A stretch of 64,000 nucleotides of DNA, taken from assembly GCA_902478055.1 (NCBI GenBank), contig CABSJL010000004.1, forward strand, positions 30,879 through 94,878, given 5' to 3'. A model generated the notes under the pieces. It was not told where the DNA came from. It did no database searches and worked only from the letters and a program-made list of their open reading frames with translations. The position numbers and the translations under genes are program-made. Every line of letters begins with the position of its first letter. Position 1 is the first letter of the stretch. Source of the stretch: an uncultured Veillonella sp. Lineage in GTDB: Bacteria; Bacillota; Negativicutes; Veillonellales; Veillonellaceae. Below are positions 20,979 through 30,228 of the stretch, piece after piece.

Positions 20979-21878
20979 TTAATCTAATTCATTCATATTT
21001 GTCGTATTCATATTAGAAATATAATGATTATAAGCCTCAATCATACGAGTATAGTCCTTATCTTGTTTCGAACCCATATAAGTGCGGATAGCACCGATTG
21101 TAGAGTTTACAGAGGTCTTAACAGTATCATAGTTAGAGTTAGTAATGCCATTAGACAAATCACCAATAGCTTGTAACTCTTGATTCATGGCATTCACATC
21201 CGGCTGTTTTTCACTATCTAGCCTTTCAAGAACAGCGGTAAGTCTCAAATGAACCTCTTGTGCTGCAGCTGCGTTTTTCTTACCTGCATCGCGCAACTCT
21301 TGTAACCGTTGTTGTAATCGATCGAGATTGATTTTATGCATCAAATTATCAAAATCTGCATAAATAGGCACAAATTGCTCATACAACTGTACATACTTTG
21401 GACCTAATTGCTGTTCCTTAGCATAGTTATCTGTGGTGTATTCTTTAGATTTATAGTATGCATCCAGTTCTTCGGCTACCGGTGTGATTTCATTCAATTT
21501 TGAAAGCAACTTATCTAGGGGCTCCTTCATTTCATCATAAGGAATACCGGCTTGCTTAGCTTCTTCTAATTCTTTTTGTAACTGTTTAAAGTTCGGTGTA
21601 TTAAATACAGTTAAATGCTTACCTGCTTTTAAATCATTAATCGTCGGTGTATTCGCATAATCAAACATAACAGCCATGCGATTATATCGGCTTATGGCTT
21701 TCACATATTGATTAAATAATTGTACCTTATCCTGTTCCGACCGCTGTGCTATTTCCTTACGGCTCTGCTCAGTGCCCTGCCATAGCTCTGACATACTACA
21801 ACCGCTCAAAAACAAAGGTGATGTCAGCGTTAGTGCACACAACACAGCCATTGCCATCCTTTTGCCAAGTGGTTTCAT
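20979..21878 (-). CDS. Helical lipoprotein, YiiG/DUF3829-like (copy 2)
   Basis: 299 aa, a paralogue of the lipoprotein at 12641-13531. The signal peptide has the lipobox LSGC (Cys near residue 27). The shared blocks are NYAKEQQLGPKYVQLYEQF and GKKNAAAAQEVHLRLTA, as is the C-terminal TNMNELD-like end. The regions between conserved blocks have diverged, so this is not a very recent duplication. Monocistronic, convergent with rarD. Function unknown. Confidence 0.8.
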   Translation of the reverse strand: MKPLGKRMAMAVLCALTLTSPLFLSGCSMSELWQGTEQSRKEIAQRSEQDKVQLFNQYVKAISRYNRMAVMFDYANTPTINDLKAGKHLTVFNTPNFKQLQKELEEAKQAGIPYDEMKEPLDKLLSKLNEITPVAEELDAYYKSKEYTTDNYAKEQQLGPKYVQLYEQFVPIYADFDNLMHKINLDRLQQRLQELRDAGKKNAAAAQEVHLRLTAVLERLDSEKQPDVNAMNQELQAIGDLSNGITNSNYDTVKTSVNSTIGAIRTYMGSKQDKDYTRMIEAYNHYISNMNTTNMNELD

Positions 21879-22127
21879 GATGAATTCTCTCCTTTCATCA
21901 ATATACAGCTTAGTTTATATATTCTAATTATATACCCATTATAAATAATAAGAATAGTATATATACACAAAAGTCATTTATCATTACTTGTCAAGTGACC
22001 AATAGAGTCAGGGGTGACCAATGGGCACCCCTATTTTCCTTTATATACTGGTAGACTACAACTAAGAAAGAATAACTCCTATAAATTGTTTTATACGTAT
22101 ACACGTGTTATTATAAAAGGAGAAAAT

Positions 22128-22304
22128 ATGAAGGATAAAGATTTACTTAAACTGCTACTCAAAAATGGTTGGAAGGATGTACGGCAACGTGGTAGCCACC
22201 ATCGTTTGAAAAAAGATAGTCAAGTTGAAGTGATTGCCATACACGGAAAAGATGTACCTACAGGTTTATTAAATGCCATTTTGAAACGCACAGGGCTTAA
22301 ATAA
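22128..22304 (+). CDS. hicA: HicA-type mRNA interferase toxin
   Basis: 58 aa double-stranded RNA-binding fold toxin. NGWKDVRQRGSHHRLKK contains the catalytic His of the family, and HGKDVPTGLLNAILKRTGL is the C-terminal signature. The ATG at 22128 has AAGGAG 6 bp upstream; a longer reading from 22014 is leader sequence. HicA cleaves mRNA and is held inactive by HicB. Toxin before antitoxin, 11 bp apart, as in most hicAB loci. Confidence 0.93.
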   Translation: MKDKDLLKLLLKNGWKDVRQRGSHHRLKKDSQVEVIAIHGKDVPTGLLNAILKRTGLK

Positions 22305-22315
22305 GGAGGACCTCT

Positions 22316-22693
22316 ATGAAATTTATATACCCCGCAATAATCCATGATGATTCTGATGGACTTTGGGCTGAATTTCCAGACTTAGAATATACAAGCAGCA
22401 CCGGATCAACCCTAACTGAACTCATAACAAATGCCCAAGAGGCTATGGAGCTATATATTTTAGGTGCCTTAGAGGATGGGCAAAGTTTACCATCCGCATC
22501 ATCAGTCCGTAATTTACCAATTACTGAAAACACTTACCCTACACTGGTGCAAACTGATATTGATCTTGGTAAAAACAGTAAATCCATCAAAAAAACATTA
22601 ACGATTCCCGCATGGCTCAACGAACGGGCCTTAGAAAAGGGAATAAATTTCTCACAATTATTACAAGAAGCATTAGTAGAAAAAACATTATAA
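22316..22693 (+). CDS. hicB: HicB-type antitoxin
   Basis: 125 aa. The N-terminal degenerate RNase H-like domain starts FIYPAIIHDDSDGLWAEFPD. The C-terminal ribbon-helix-helix segment is TIPAWLNERALEKGINFSQL, suited to binding the hicAB promoter. AGGAGG lies just upstream of the ATG. The last 6 bp overlap the 3' end of the convergent TPR lipoprotein gene, leaving no space for a terminator between them. Confidence 0.93.
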   Translation: MKFIYPAIIHDDSDGLWAEFPDLEYTSSTGSTLTELITNAQEAMELYILGALEDGQSLPSASSVRNLPITENTYPTLVQTDIDLGKNSKSIKKTLTIPAWLNERALEKGINFSQLLQEALVEKTL

Positions 22694-23296
22694 GTTAACG
22701 AGTTGTTTAAATCTTTCATTATTATGAAAGCGTTCAAAGTGATCTTGTTCAGCAGCAACCGCCTTTACAGATGGATCAATTTTAATTGCTTTTTCAAGCC
22801 AATCAAGGGCCTTCATATCATCCCCTTGGTCTGCATAAATGGTAGCAATGCCATACACAGACCAGGTGTTACTAGGGTCCTTTTCTAATACCTTTTCAAA
22901 CCATTGTTTAGAGTCATTTAATCGACCTTGTAGCTTATAAACCATGGCCATATTATAGTAGTTAGCCACATTATTAGGATCTAAGTCATAAGCCTTCTTC
23001 GTATCAATCAAACCTTTGGTGGTATCGCCATTAAGTGCTGTTGCAAAACCGCGAATAGAATAGGCTTCAGCATTATTGGCATTTGCATTAATAGCTATGG
23101 TCGATTCTTCTATCGCCTTATTATAATTGCCAGACGATAGGGCTTGTTTGGCGACAATTACATGTTCATCTTGACCTTGAGTTGTTTTAGCTTGTTCATT
23201 AGCTGTTGCTGTAGGTTTAGTGTCTTGCTGAGTCTTAATGTCTGTGCCACAACCTAATAGGCTAAGCAAACATATACATAATAGAATATATCTCAT
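22688..23296 (-). CDS. TPR-repeat lipoprotein
   Basis: 202 aa. The signal peptide has the lipobox LLGC (Cys 16), then a polar linker with Gln/Thr/Lys, then three to four tetratricopeptide repeats. Examples are AYSIRGFATALNGDTTKGLI, ANYYNMAMVYKLQGRLNDSK and WSVYGIATIYADQGDDMKAL. TPR lipoproteins act as protein-protein interaction modules in the periplasm. The partner is unknown. Convergent with and overlapping hicB by 6 bp. Confidence 0.85.
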   Translation of the reverse strand: MRYILLCICLLSLLGCGTDIKTQQDTKPTATANEQAKTTQGQDEHVIVAKQALSSGNYNKAIEESTIAINANANNAEAYSIRGFATALNGDTTKGLIDTKKAYDLDPNNVANYYNMAMVYKLQGRLNDSKQWFEKVLEKDPSNTWSVYGIATIYADQGDDMKALDWLEKAIKIDPSVKAVAAEQDHFERFHNNERFKQLVNL

Positions 23297-23375
23297 ATAA
23301 TAACCCCTATATTTTTGTTAAGTACTGTCATGTAATGTATTAAATACGGTTATAAGTATACTAAAACTATATACA

Positions 23376-23406
23376 AAAAAAGGACGAGCTGCAACTCGTC
23401 CTTTTT
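23376..23406 (-). terminator. Terminator of the D-lactate dehydrogenase-like gene
   Basis: AGGACGAG / CTCGTCCT stem with long A and T runs. Confidence 0.85.
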
Positions 23407-23501
23407 CGTTATATTGTCGGTAATTTCATACACTCTACCTATAAGTAATATAGCATAGAAATATACAACTAGCAAACGCTATCAATTATAGCCTTTACAT
23501 A

Positions 23502-26324
23502 TTATTTTTTAGCCTTAGAGCAACGATCCAACAAGTACGCAACGCTTACGAATGGGATGCCGCCGCTTTCACCAAGACCAATTTCACATGTAGAACTGGA
23601 GCTTACGCCAAGTGTAGCACCGTATTCGGCAACTTCACTAGCAAGGTCTTTTGTAGCACATTTATTAAGTTCTGGTGTGAAGAAACCTTTTTGACCAGCA
23701 AAGCCATCGCATGCGAAGGATTTAATATTGAATACATTGTCAGAGCAGAGACGTGCCAAGTCTTCGATGTATTGAGATTTGCCCAATACTTTGATTTTAC
23801 ATTGTTTATGAACAAGAACGCGTTCATCGCATTTTGTAATATCAAGGCGAGGTACTACGAATTTGCATAAGAATTCAGAAATATCATTAATTTCTAAATC
23901 TGGCATATGTTTGAATGCGTGATTGAAGCATGCACTATGGTCGATAACGATTGGGTATTTACCATTTTGAGATGCTTTCATCAACGCATCGTGTAAATCT
24001 TTTACAGCACGTTCATGTACGTCATCGTAGTTTTCAAAGCTCAAGCCGCAGCAGAGGTTTTCGATGTGTTCAGGATAGATGATATCGATTTGAGCCTTAT
24101 TACAGAGGCTTTCAACAACTTGTTGCAAGCTGCGTTGATCATCATAGCCTTGGTTTTGACGAAACGCACGGTTCGCACAAGTACTGAAGTATACAACCTT
24201 TTCAAAGTTAGTAGGTTTAATGCGGTTTTTCAATTTATAGCGATTAGCCTTAGGCGTTGTTTTAGGTACATATGGTGTAACACCTGTTACGCCATGTAAG
24301 CCTTCAGTAATCTTAGAAATCGCTTTTTGTGTAATGATAGAGCCTGCAATACCTTCAAGACTTACACCAGCACGGCACATTTGAAGTGTTGTGGAGAAGT
24401 TATCATAGATTTTCTTAGCCAATTCTGGTGCAGGTGGATCGATGCGGCGCATGGACAATGCGATTTGAGCAGTATCGATGCTAAGTGGGCAAAGACCTTT
24501 ACACATAGAGCAAGCAGCACAAGTATCTACGCCGAAGTATTCGTAACCTTTTCTAAGTTCAGATGCCAATGTGAAGTTGCCTTCGTTTTCAAGGCGTTTA
24601 GTTTCGCGCAACAATGCGATACGTTGACGTGGAGTCAATGTTAAGTTACGGCTTGGACAATGTTTTTCACAGAAACCGCATTCCATACAGATTGTGAAAG
24701 CATCATCGATAACGCATTGAGCTTTAAGATTTTTCTTGTACACATCTGGGTCATCAGTAATCATAACATCAGGGTTCAAGATGCGTTCAGGGTCAAAGAT
24801 AGCTTTGATGCGACGGTTGATTTCGTACGCTTTTTTACCCCATTCCATTTCAACGAATGGTGCTACCATGCGGCCTGTACCATGTTCGGCTTTCAAAGAA
24901 CCACCGAAACCAGATACGCGTTCGGACATTTCTTTCACCAAATCACCGAAGTTCTTAGTATCTTTAGGGTCGCTGAAATCAGGTGTAATGTTAAAGTGAA
25001 CGTTACCGGACAACGCATGACCGAAGATTACGCCACCATCAACGAAATCGTATTTGTGGAATAATTCAGTAAGCATTTCGATGCCCTTAGTGAAGTCTTC
25101 GATTTGGAAGCAAACGTCTTCTGTGATAACAGTAGTACCTTTTCTACGTTGACCACCTACGATTGGCAAGATACCTTTACGGATTGCCCACCAGGAATCG
25201 TATTCTTTAGGATCTTGAGAATAAAGACTTGGAATAGCTGTTGGAATGTCTTTCAATTGTTCTTTAATGAAAGCCAAGTTTTCATCAACAATTTCTTTAG
25301 AATAGCTTTCAGTTTGGAATAAGATAGCACTTGTACCTTCTGGAACTTCACGAACGAAATCAGGTACATTATCTAGAGTTTGAACTGCTTTTAAGGATTG
25401 ATAGTCCATCATTTCAGCAGCAACAACCTTTTCACGGCCCATATTAGCCAAGGCTACAACGGCAAGAGATGCGTCGTTCAATGTGCTGAAGAACATGAGA
25501 CCGCAACCTTTGTGAGGTACATCTTCAACAGTGTTGTACACGATTTCAGATACAAAGCCCAATGTACCTTCGGAACCGATGAACAAGTGATTGATAATAT
25601 CGATGATATCTTCAAAATCAACAAGGGAGTTCAAACCGTAACCTGTAGTATTTTTGATTTTATATTTGTGATGAATCAAATGAGTCAACTCTTCATCAGC
25701 CAAGATTTCTTTGCGCAATTGCAAAATATCTTCAACCATTTGTGGTTTTTCTTTGAGGAATTGATCGATGCTCTTTTTATCGGATGTATCCAAAATGGAA
25801 CCATCTAATAAAACAACGCGAATAGAGCGAATTGTTTTATAAGAGTTTTGTGCAGTACCACAGCACATACCGGAGGAGTTATTGTTCAAAATACCGCCTA
25901 CCAATGCTGTTGCAAGCGTTGCAGGGTCTGGACCGATTTTACGATTATATGGTTTCAACAAATCATTCGCATCAGAACCGATAACACCACATTCACAACG
26001 CAATGCTTTGCCATCGTCGATAACTTCCATTTTTTTGAAGCCATCATTACAAACGATAAGCACGTCTTCACTGGAACATTGACCAGACAAAGAAGAGCCA
26101 GCAGCACGGAATGTAAATGGTGTGCCACATTGTTGACACAAACGAATAAGACGACGTACTTCGGATTCGTTTTCTGCTTTTACCACTACTTTTGGTAAAT
26201 AACTGTAACAAGATGCATCTACACCATACGCATAACGGCGCAGACGGTCTGTATAAACACGATCCTTACAAATCGCTTGCGCCTCTTTGGCAAAACGATC
26301 ATAATCTTTAACTAATATACTCAC
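23502..26324 (-). CDS. FAD- and Fe-S-containing D-lactate dehydrogenase-like oxidoreductase
   Basis: 940 aa fusion. Residues about 35-230 form a PCMH-type FAD domain (PFTFRAAGSSLSGQ, GGILNNNSSGMCCG). An FAD-oxidase C-terminal domain follows, to about residue 530 (GHALSGNVHFNITPD, EHGTGRMVAPFVE). Next come two 4Fe-4S motifs (CMECGFCEKHCPSR, CAACSMCKGLCPL) and a CCG-type cysteine-rich domain (NLCCGLSF). This layout fuses GlcD- and GlcF-like parts and fits D-lactate or 2-hydroxyacid oxidation delivering electrons to a quinone or flavoprotein. The start is the GTG at 26324 with GGAGG 8 bp upstream; the TTG reading at 26339 overlaps that site. With LarA nearby it suits growth on both lactate isomers. 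The substrate is inferred. Confidence 0.85.
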   Translation of the reverse strand: MSILVKDYDRFAKEAQAICKDRVYTDRLRRYAYGVDASCYSYLPKVVVKAENESEVRRLIRLCQQCGTPFTFRAAGSSLSGQCSSEDVLIVCNDGFKKMEVIDDGKALRCECGVIGSDANDLLKPYNRKIGPDPATLATALVGGILNNNSSGMCCGTAQNSYKTIRSIRVVLLDGSILDTSDKKSIDQFLKEKPQMVEDILQLRKEILADEELTHLIHHKYKIKNTTGYGLNSLVDFEDIIDIINHLFIGSEGTLGFVSEIVYNTVEDVPHKGCGLMFFSTLNDASLAVVALANMGREKVVAAEMMDYQSLKAVQTLDNVPDFVREVPEGTSAILFQTESYSKEIVDENLAFIKEQLKDIPTAIPSLYSQDPKEYDSWWAIRKGILPIVGGQRRKGTTVITEDVCFQIEDFTKGIEMLTELFHKYDFVDGGVIFGHALSGNVHFNITPDFSDPKDTKNFGDLVKEMSERVSGFGGSLKAEHGTGRMVAPFVEMEWGKKAYEINRRIKAIFDPERILNPDVMITDDPDVYKKNLKAQCVIDDAFTICMECGFCEKHCPSRNLTLTPRQRIALLRETKRLENEGNFTLASELRKGYEYFGVDTCAACSMCKGLCPLSIDTAQIALSMRRIDPPAPELAKKIYDNFSTTLQMCRAGVSLEGIAGSIITQKAISKITEGLHGVTGVTPYVPKTTPKANRYKLKNRIKPTNFEKVVYFSTCANRAFRQNQGYDDQRSLQQVVESLCNKAQIDIIYPEHIENLCCGLSFENYDDVHERAVKDLHDALMKASQNGKYPIVIDHSACFNHAFKHMPDLEINDISEFLCKFVVPRLDITKCDERVLVHKQCKIKVLGKSQYIEDLARLCSDNVFNIKSFACDGFAGQKGFFTPELNKCATKDLASEVAEYGATLGVSSSSTCEIGLGESGGIPFVSVAYLLDRCSKAKK

Positions 26325-26849
26325 TTGAAAAGCCTCCAATCCTATCCTTAGGAAAATTTCTTTTATAACTAGTATACGCCGTTCTCATTTCGGTCGCTAC
26401 CATTATGCATAAATTGTATATGAAATATAAATTCTATAGATACATAATATAAAATGCATTTTAGTTGAAAGTTGATTTCATTTACCAGAAAAATGAGTGT
26501 ATTTCCTAGGAACACACATCAATAAAAATATATGATAACTACTTATGAAAGCCCATAAGGGTATCCCCTATCAATATGTGTATTCATGGGGATTAAGAGG
26601 TATGTAGCATGAATACAGATCTACACCAATATATGAATATTTATGTGAATTCCCCTAGTATCCTGTATATTACACATTAGGAATTATCAATATAAATTAG
26701 TTATGCGTTTTAGGAATAGATCTACTATTTGCTCGATTTTTAATAGTAATCTATTATTATCACGCCTCAACATTTGTAAAACATGTAAATACTTTTGCTT
26801 GATTTTGTTTTACAAATTGATATAATATTTGTAAAAAGAGGTGATAATT
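26325..26849. other. 525-bp AT-rich divergent intergenic region
   Basis: It holds the promoter of the oxidoreductase (a TATACT -10 type box near 26365-26372 on the minus strand) and, at the right end, the dinJ operator-promoter. A short inverted run GGGTATCCCCT lies near 26569. A 23-codon ORF at 26609-26680 has an AAGAGG site but no recognisable product. Confidence 0.5.
26799..26836 (+). promoter_or_regulatory. dinJ-yafQ promoter with operator palindrome over the -10
   Basis: -35 TTGATT (26799-26804), 16-bp spacer, -10 TATAAT (26821-26826). Ten-base arms TTTTACAAAT (26808-26817) and ATTTGTAAAA (26827-26836) flank the -10 exactly. A third half-site ATTTGTAAA lies at 26772-26780. This is the expected geometry for autorepression by the RelB/DinJ ribbon-helix-helix antitoxin. 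Confidence 0.8.
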
Positions 26850-27131
26850 ATGGCTACAACTAATATCAATGTACGAGTTGACGAATTATTGAAAAAAGAT
26901 GCTGAAGCATTGTTTAATGACTTAGGCCTCAGCATGTCATCTGCCATCACTATGTTCTTAAAATCTGCATTAAGTCATGATGGTATCCCCTTCGAAGTAA
27001 AACGTGCTAAACCAAATACAGACACAATACAAGCATTAGCAGAATATGAAACTATGAAAGCTCATCCAGAAAAATACAAACGTTATAGTAATTTTGCAGA
27101 ATTACTTAAGGATGTTGAAAATGAAACTTAA
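26850..27131 (+). CDS. dinJ: RelB/DinJ-family antitoxin
   Basis: 93 aa. The N-terminal ribbon-helix-helix runs MATTNINVRVDELLKKDAEA, then FNDLGLSMSSAITMFLKSA, which matches DinJ. The C-terminal half wraps the toxin. The ATG at 26850 has AGAGGTG about 7 bp upstream. Its 3' end overlaps the toxin gene by 11 bp, so the two are coupled. It should repress its own promoter through the palindrome over the -10. Confidence 0.93.
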   Translation: MATTNINVRVDELLKKDAEALFNDLGLSMSSAITMFLKSALSHDGIPFEVKRAKPNTDTIQALAEYETMKAHPEKYKRYSNFAELLKDVENET

Positions 27132-27396
27132 GATTATTGCATCAAATGCTTTCAAAAAAGATTTAAAATCTGCTAAAAAACGTGGCTTAAAACTAGATAA
27201 ATTACAATCTATCGTAGATAAACTCGCCGATGAAATCCCCTTAGAACAAAAGTATCGTGACCACGCACTTACAGGAAACTATAAAGATTTTCGAGAATGT
27301 CATATAGAACCAGATTGGCTATTAATTTATCGAAAAGATGCAGATGTTCTTGAGTTATTTCTATTCCGAACCGGAACACACGCAGATTTATTCTAA
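27121..27396 (+). CDS. yafQ: YafQ-family ribosome-dependent mRNA interferase
   Basis: 91 aa RelE-superfamily toxin. The C-terminal half NYKDFRECHIEPDWLLIYR ... RTGTHADLF carries the YafQ-type His, Asp and terminal His-x-x-LF residues needed for catalysis in the family. Such toxins cut mRNA in the ribosomal A site. The start ATG at 27121 is within the end of dinJ. The locus looks complete and functional. Confidence 0.93.
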   Translation: MKLKIIASNAFKKDLKSAKKRGLKLDKLQSIVDKLADEIPLEQKYRDHALTGNYKDFRECHIEPDWLLIYRKDADVLELFLFRTGTHADLF

Positions 27397-27424
27397 ATAA
27401 CATATGGGGTTAAAAAAAAACAGC

Positions 27425-27476
27425 AAAAGGGCTGTAGCAAAAATGAGGTAATCTCATTTCTGTTACAGCCCTTTTT
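27425..27476 (+). terminator. Terminator of dinJ-yafQ
   Basis: AAAGGGCTGTA / TACAGCCCTTTTT with an inner AAATGAG/CTCATTT stem. Confidence 0.85.
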
Positions 27477-27512
27477 ATGTTTTTCTTATGTTTAGACTAT
27501 ATAGGTACTCTT

Positions 27513-27703
27513 GTAAATTACTACAGGCCTGTTCTATTTGTAAAAGTATCATATTTAAGTGCTCTTATAAATTAGAATAGGTGTGTTCTAATTCTAAAAG
27601 CCTCACATTTAGGTGCTCTTATAAATTAGTACAGGCCTGTTCTAATTTTAAAAGCATCATATATAGGCACTCTCATAAATTAGTACAGGCCTGTTCTAAT
27701 TTT
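27513..27703. repeat. Array 2: four TAGWACAGGCCTGTWCTA palindromes
   Basis: Four units with centres near 27527, 27581, 27635 and 27689, spaced exactly 54 bp. Unit 2 is diverged (TAGAATAGGTGTGTTCTA). Linkers share CATATATAGG-like and CTCTTATAAATTAG-like sequence. The array sits between the convergent yafQ and tauE-like genes. Confidence 0.9.
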
Positions 27704-27734
27704 AAAGAGACATATATACGAAGGTTCACCATCC

Positions 27735-28532
27735 TTAAAACAATATCCCAGATCCAATAATCAATTTAACAGCCAGTGCAAATACGCCAACGCTCATAAG
27801 TGCTAAGATAGCCTTAGCCCTGAGTCGTTTTGCTATTTGAGCGCCTGCTTGAGCCCCAAATATGGCACCGATACTAGCAGGGATAGCAATGTTAAATACG
27901 ATGTGGTTCTCCAAAAGATGGGTAATAACACCAACCGCCGTAGATACGGCCAAAATAGCATGGCTTGTAGCCGTCGCTAAATGTGTTGGAAAGTCCATGA
28001 TATAGATAAGAGCCGGCACGTGCACGAGCCCGCCACCGATGCCTAAAATACTAGAAATAAACCCAACAATGATACTAATGCCAATGCCGACTGGTTTATT
28101 GTACGTCACCTGCTCTTTGGTTAAAGATTCTTCCTTACGTTCTCCTTTTTTGCCAAAGTTCTTAAAGCCGATTAAGAATGAGGCGCATAGCATAAAACAA
28201 CCAAAAGCAAATTTAAATCCTGGTCCAGAAAATGCATCAGACATTTGAGCCCCTATAATGGCCCCTGGAAATGTTGCTACACTAAAGATTAGAGCGGCGC
28301 TAATATATACCTTTTTCTGTTTAAGATATGCCAGTGATCCTGAAATAGCATTACACATAACAGAAAACAGCGATGTGCCAACGATCATGGATGGAGACCA
28401 CTCTGGGAACCAATACATAAACAAAGGTACAAATATGATACCACCGCCGGCACCAATAATAGTACCTAACATAGCCGTAAAAAATCCGACTACGATAAAA
28501 AATAGATAGAATAAAACGATATTATCAGTCAT
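27735..28532 (-). CDS. TauE/SafE-family (TSUP) membrane transporter
   Basis: 265 aa, about eight hydrophobic segments in two halves. GTIIGAGGGIIFVPLF and SSILGIGGGLVHVPALIY are the paired Gly-rich family signatures. Members export sulfite, sulfoacetate or related organic anions. It starts 10 bp after the larA stop with GAGGTG as binding site, so larA and this gene form an operon. A role in moving a lactate-like or sulfonated anion is conceivable but unproven. Confidence 0.88.
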   Translation of the reverse strand: MTDNIVLFYLFFIVVGFFTAMLGTIIGAGGGIIFVPLFMYWFPEWSPSMIVGTSLFSVMCNAISGSLAYLKQKKVYISAALIFSVATFPGAIIGAQMSDAFSGPGFKFAFGCFMLCASFLIGFKNFGKKGERKEESLTKEQVTYNKPVGIGISIIVGFISSILGIGGGLVHVPALIYIMDFPTHLATATSHAILAVSTAVGVITHLLENHIVFNIAIPASIGAIFGAQAGAQIAKRLRAKAILALMSVGVFALAVKLIIGSGILF

Positions 28533-28542
28533 ATGGACACCT

Positions 28543-29817
28543 CTACTCTACAATCACTGTAGATCCATTAGGAATAATCGTAATCGATGCATCCTCGCCC
28601 ATAATACCACGAGCGATGCTCAATGCTTCATCTAATGTAGACGCCGGCGTCATATGCATATCGCGAATGACTTGGTGGTCGCAATCTTGAGTCACAACGA
28701 TGACCTTATAGTGATTCAAAATGCGTGCTAAAATTTGAATTTTCCATTGATAAGGTTTTGTTTCATTACGAGGCACGCCATGAATATCATCTAGGATTTT
28801 TTGAGGGCTTTCCATATTTTTGAAAGCCTCATATAATGCTTGTCCCCCATGACCTTCTTTACAGGAAGCAGCGATGATGATAACACCGCCATCCTTACAA
28901 GATGCTTCACCAGCAGTCATGCCCTTTACGGATTGATAGAGATTTTGATCAGATGGATAACCGCCATTACTTGTGATAACGATATCTGCAGGGATAGCTT
29001 TCACAGAAGACAAGGAGCGAATAAACTCATACCCTTCCTCATGCGCATCCACACAATCGCCAGCCACAGCCTTGATAATTTCCTTTTTCCTATCGATGAT
29101 AACATTCAAGATAAACTGCAAATTCGCTTTTCGTGCAGCGTACAACATATCCTTGTGAATCGGATTTTCATCGATTTTACCGGTCCGGGAATGCTCGCTT
29201 TCAATAAATTCGGCACAATGATTAGCCAACACCGTCACCTTAGATGCAACGCCAGGCAACACGGATTTACGGCCGCCCGAGAAGCCCGCAAAGAAATGAG
29301 GATTAATGAGCCCTTCGGCGATGAGCAATTCCGTTTCCACCGCCAAGCGATTGATGACGCACTTGCCGCCAGATGGCAATGTGCCGATTTCCACCATATT
29401 CGCAGCATCCTCAGAATCATGATTGATGAGTTTTTCGTTATTCACGATATCCTCGCCGAACCGATGCACCATCTCTTCGTGCGTCATGGCCCTGTGAAAG
29501 CCAGTGGCAATCAAAATCGTAATATCAATCGTCGGATTCACCGCGCGAATGCGACGGAGCAAAATCGGCAACGTCACCTTACTAGGCATAGGACGCGTAT
29601 GGTCACTCGTAATGATAACCATATTGCGTTTCCCCTCAACCAATGCTTCAAGAGACGGACTGTTAATCGGATGATCAAGCGCCTCCTCAACAAGCTCAGC
29701 CGGACTCTTCTCCGCCTTATACGCCGCCGCATTAGACACAAGAACCCCTTGCACGAACCGTTCATCAATAGACACATCTACACTTTTATAATCATAAGGA
29801 AAAGAATACGTCTTCAT
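28543..29817 (-). CDS. larA: LarA-type nickel-dependent lactate racemase
   Basis: 424 aa. TSDHTRPMP near residue 72 provides the family's substrate-binding Asp/Arg. GFHRAMTHEEM carries a catalytic His, and PHFFAGFSGGRKSVLPGV holds the second His and the Lys that attaches the nickel-pincer nucleotide cofactor. NHC carries a further Ni-pocket His. The enzyme interconverts D- and L-lactate (or other 2-hydroxyacids). No larB, larC or larE cofactor-synthesis genes are in the window, so they must lie elsewhere if this protein is active. AGGAGG precedes the ATG. Confidence 0.9.
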   Translation of the reverse strand: MKTYSFPYDYKSVDVSIDERFVQGVLVSNAAAYKAEKSPAELVEEALDHPINSPSLEALVEGKRNMVIITSDHTRPMPSKVTLPILLRRIRAVNPTIDITILIATGFHRAMTHEEMVHRFGEDIVNNEKLINHDSEDAANMVEIGTLPSGGKCVINRLAVETELLIAEGLINPHFFAGFSGGRKSVLPGVASKVTVLANHCAEFIESEHSRTGKIDENPIHKDMLYAARKANLQFILNVIIDRKKEIIKAVAGDCVDAHEEGYEFIRSLSSVKAIPADIVITSNGGYPSDQNLYQSVKGMTAGEASCKDGGVIIIAASCKEGHGGQALYEAFKNMESPQKILDDIHGVPRNETKPYQWKIQILARILNHYKVIVVTQDCDHQVIRDMHMTPASTLDEALSIARGIMGEDASITIIPNGSTVIVE

Positions 29818-30114
29818 ACCAGTACCTCCTGTTGTATTTATAATAAGTATACCAAAAATACTCAGGAGCAGCGAAATCTTCTTATCAATCTAATTAAACT
29901 TAAATACTTAGGAATGCGAGAACCCCCTAAAGGAATCGACTTTGGCCCTATCTCATATAGCCCATGGCGATGCAACGAAAGCTTATTCCCAATCTATAGT
30001 TGAAGATGTGAAAAGGTGAGCTACCTCAAAAAAACAATTTCATGTCTTTCTCATCCAGCCCTTGGCAATGCAGCTAAATCCTATTTCAAATCTATGTTAG
30101 ATTTAAGACGAAAA
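29818..30114. other. Intergenic remnants of the GC-rich hairpin element
   Basis: About 300 bp without a gene. ATCGACTTTGGCCCTA at about 29935-29950 is a decayed copy of the element core. Two loosely repeated stretches (CCCATGGCGATGCA near 29962 and CCCTTGGCAATGCA near 30059) suggest an old duplication. Confidence 0.5.
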
Positions 30115-30210
30115 CGCGAGGTCCCTCTGAAGAAATCGACTTTGGCCCTGCGAAGGCCGTAGGCCGAAGTCAGACCCGGCCGGTGGAGATTTCTTTAGAG
30201 GGACCTCGCG
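30115..30210 (-). repeat. Hairpin element H5 (core type B) at the clc 3' end
   Basis: The outer arms CGCGAGGTCCCTCT and AGAGGGACCTCGCG, extended by GAAGAAATC/GATTTCTTT, enclose the core TCGACTTTGGCCCTGCGAAG...GACCCGGCCGGTGGAG. The core matches H1 and the 59.6-kb copy; the outer stem is private. It begins 19 bp after the ClC stop. Confidence 0.88.
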
Positions 30211-30228
30211 TCCCAAACGTATTTAAAA

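Noticed and set aside
26324..26339. TTG-initiated longer N-termini (also at 4518, 6103, 12326, 17216, 38342 and others)
   Set aside because: In each case the extended start lies in or before a clear ribosome binding site that fits the downstream ATG or GTG; the shorter starts were used.
26609..26680. 23-codon ORF (MNTDLHQYMNIYVN...) with an AAGAGG site
   Set aside because: It could be a leader peptide, but it shows no run of regulatory codons and no attenuator, and precedes a toxin-antitoxin operon that has its own promoter and operator. Not supported.
28840..30003. 387-aa plus-strand ORF
   Set aside because: It is antisense to larA, which has clear family motifs. The long open frame is a shadow of larA codon use; no ribosome binding site.
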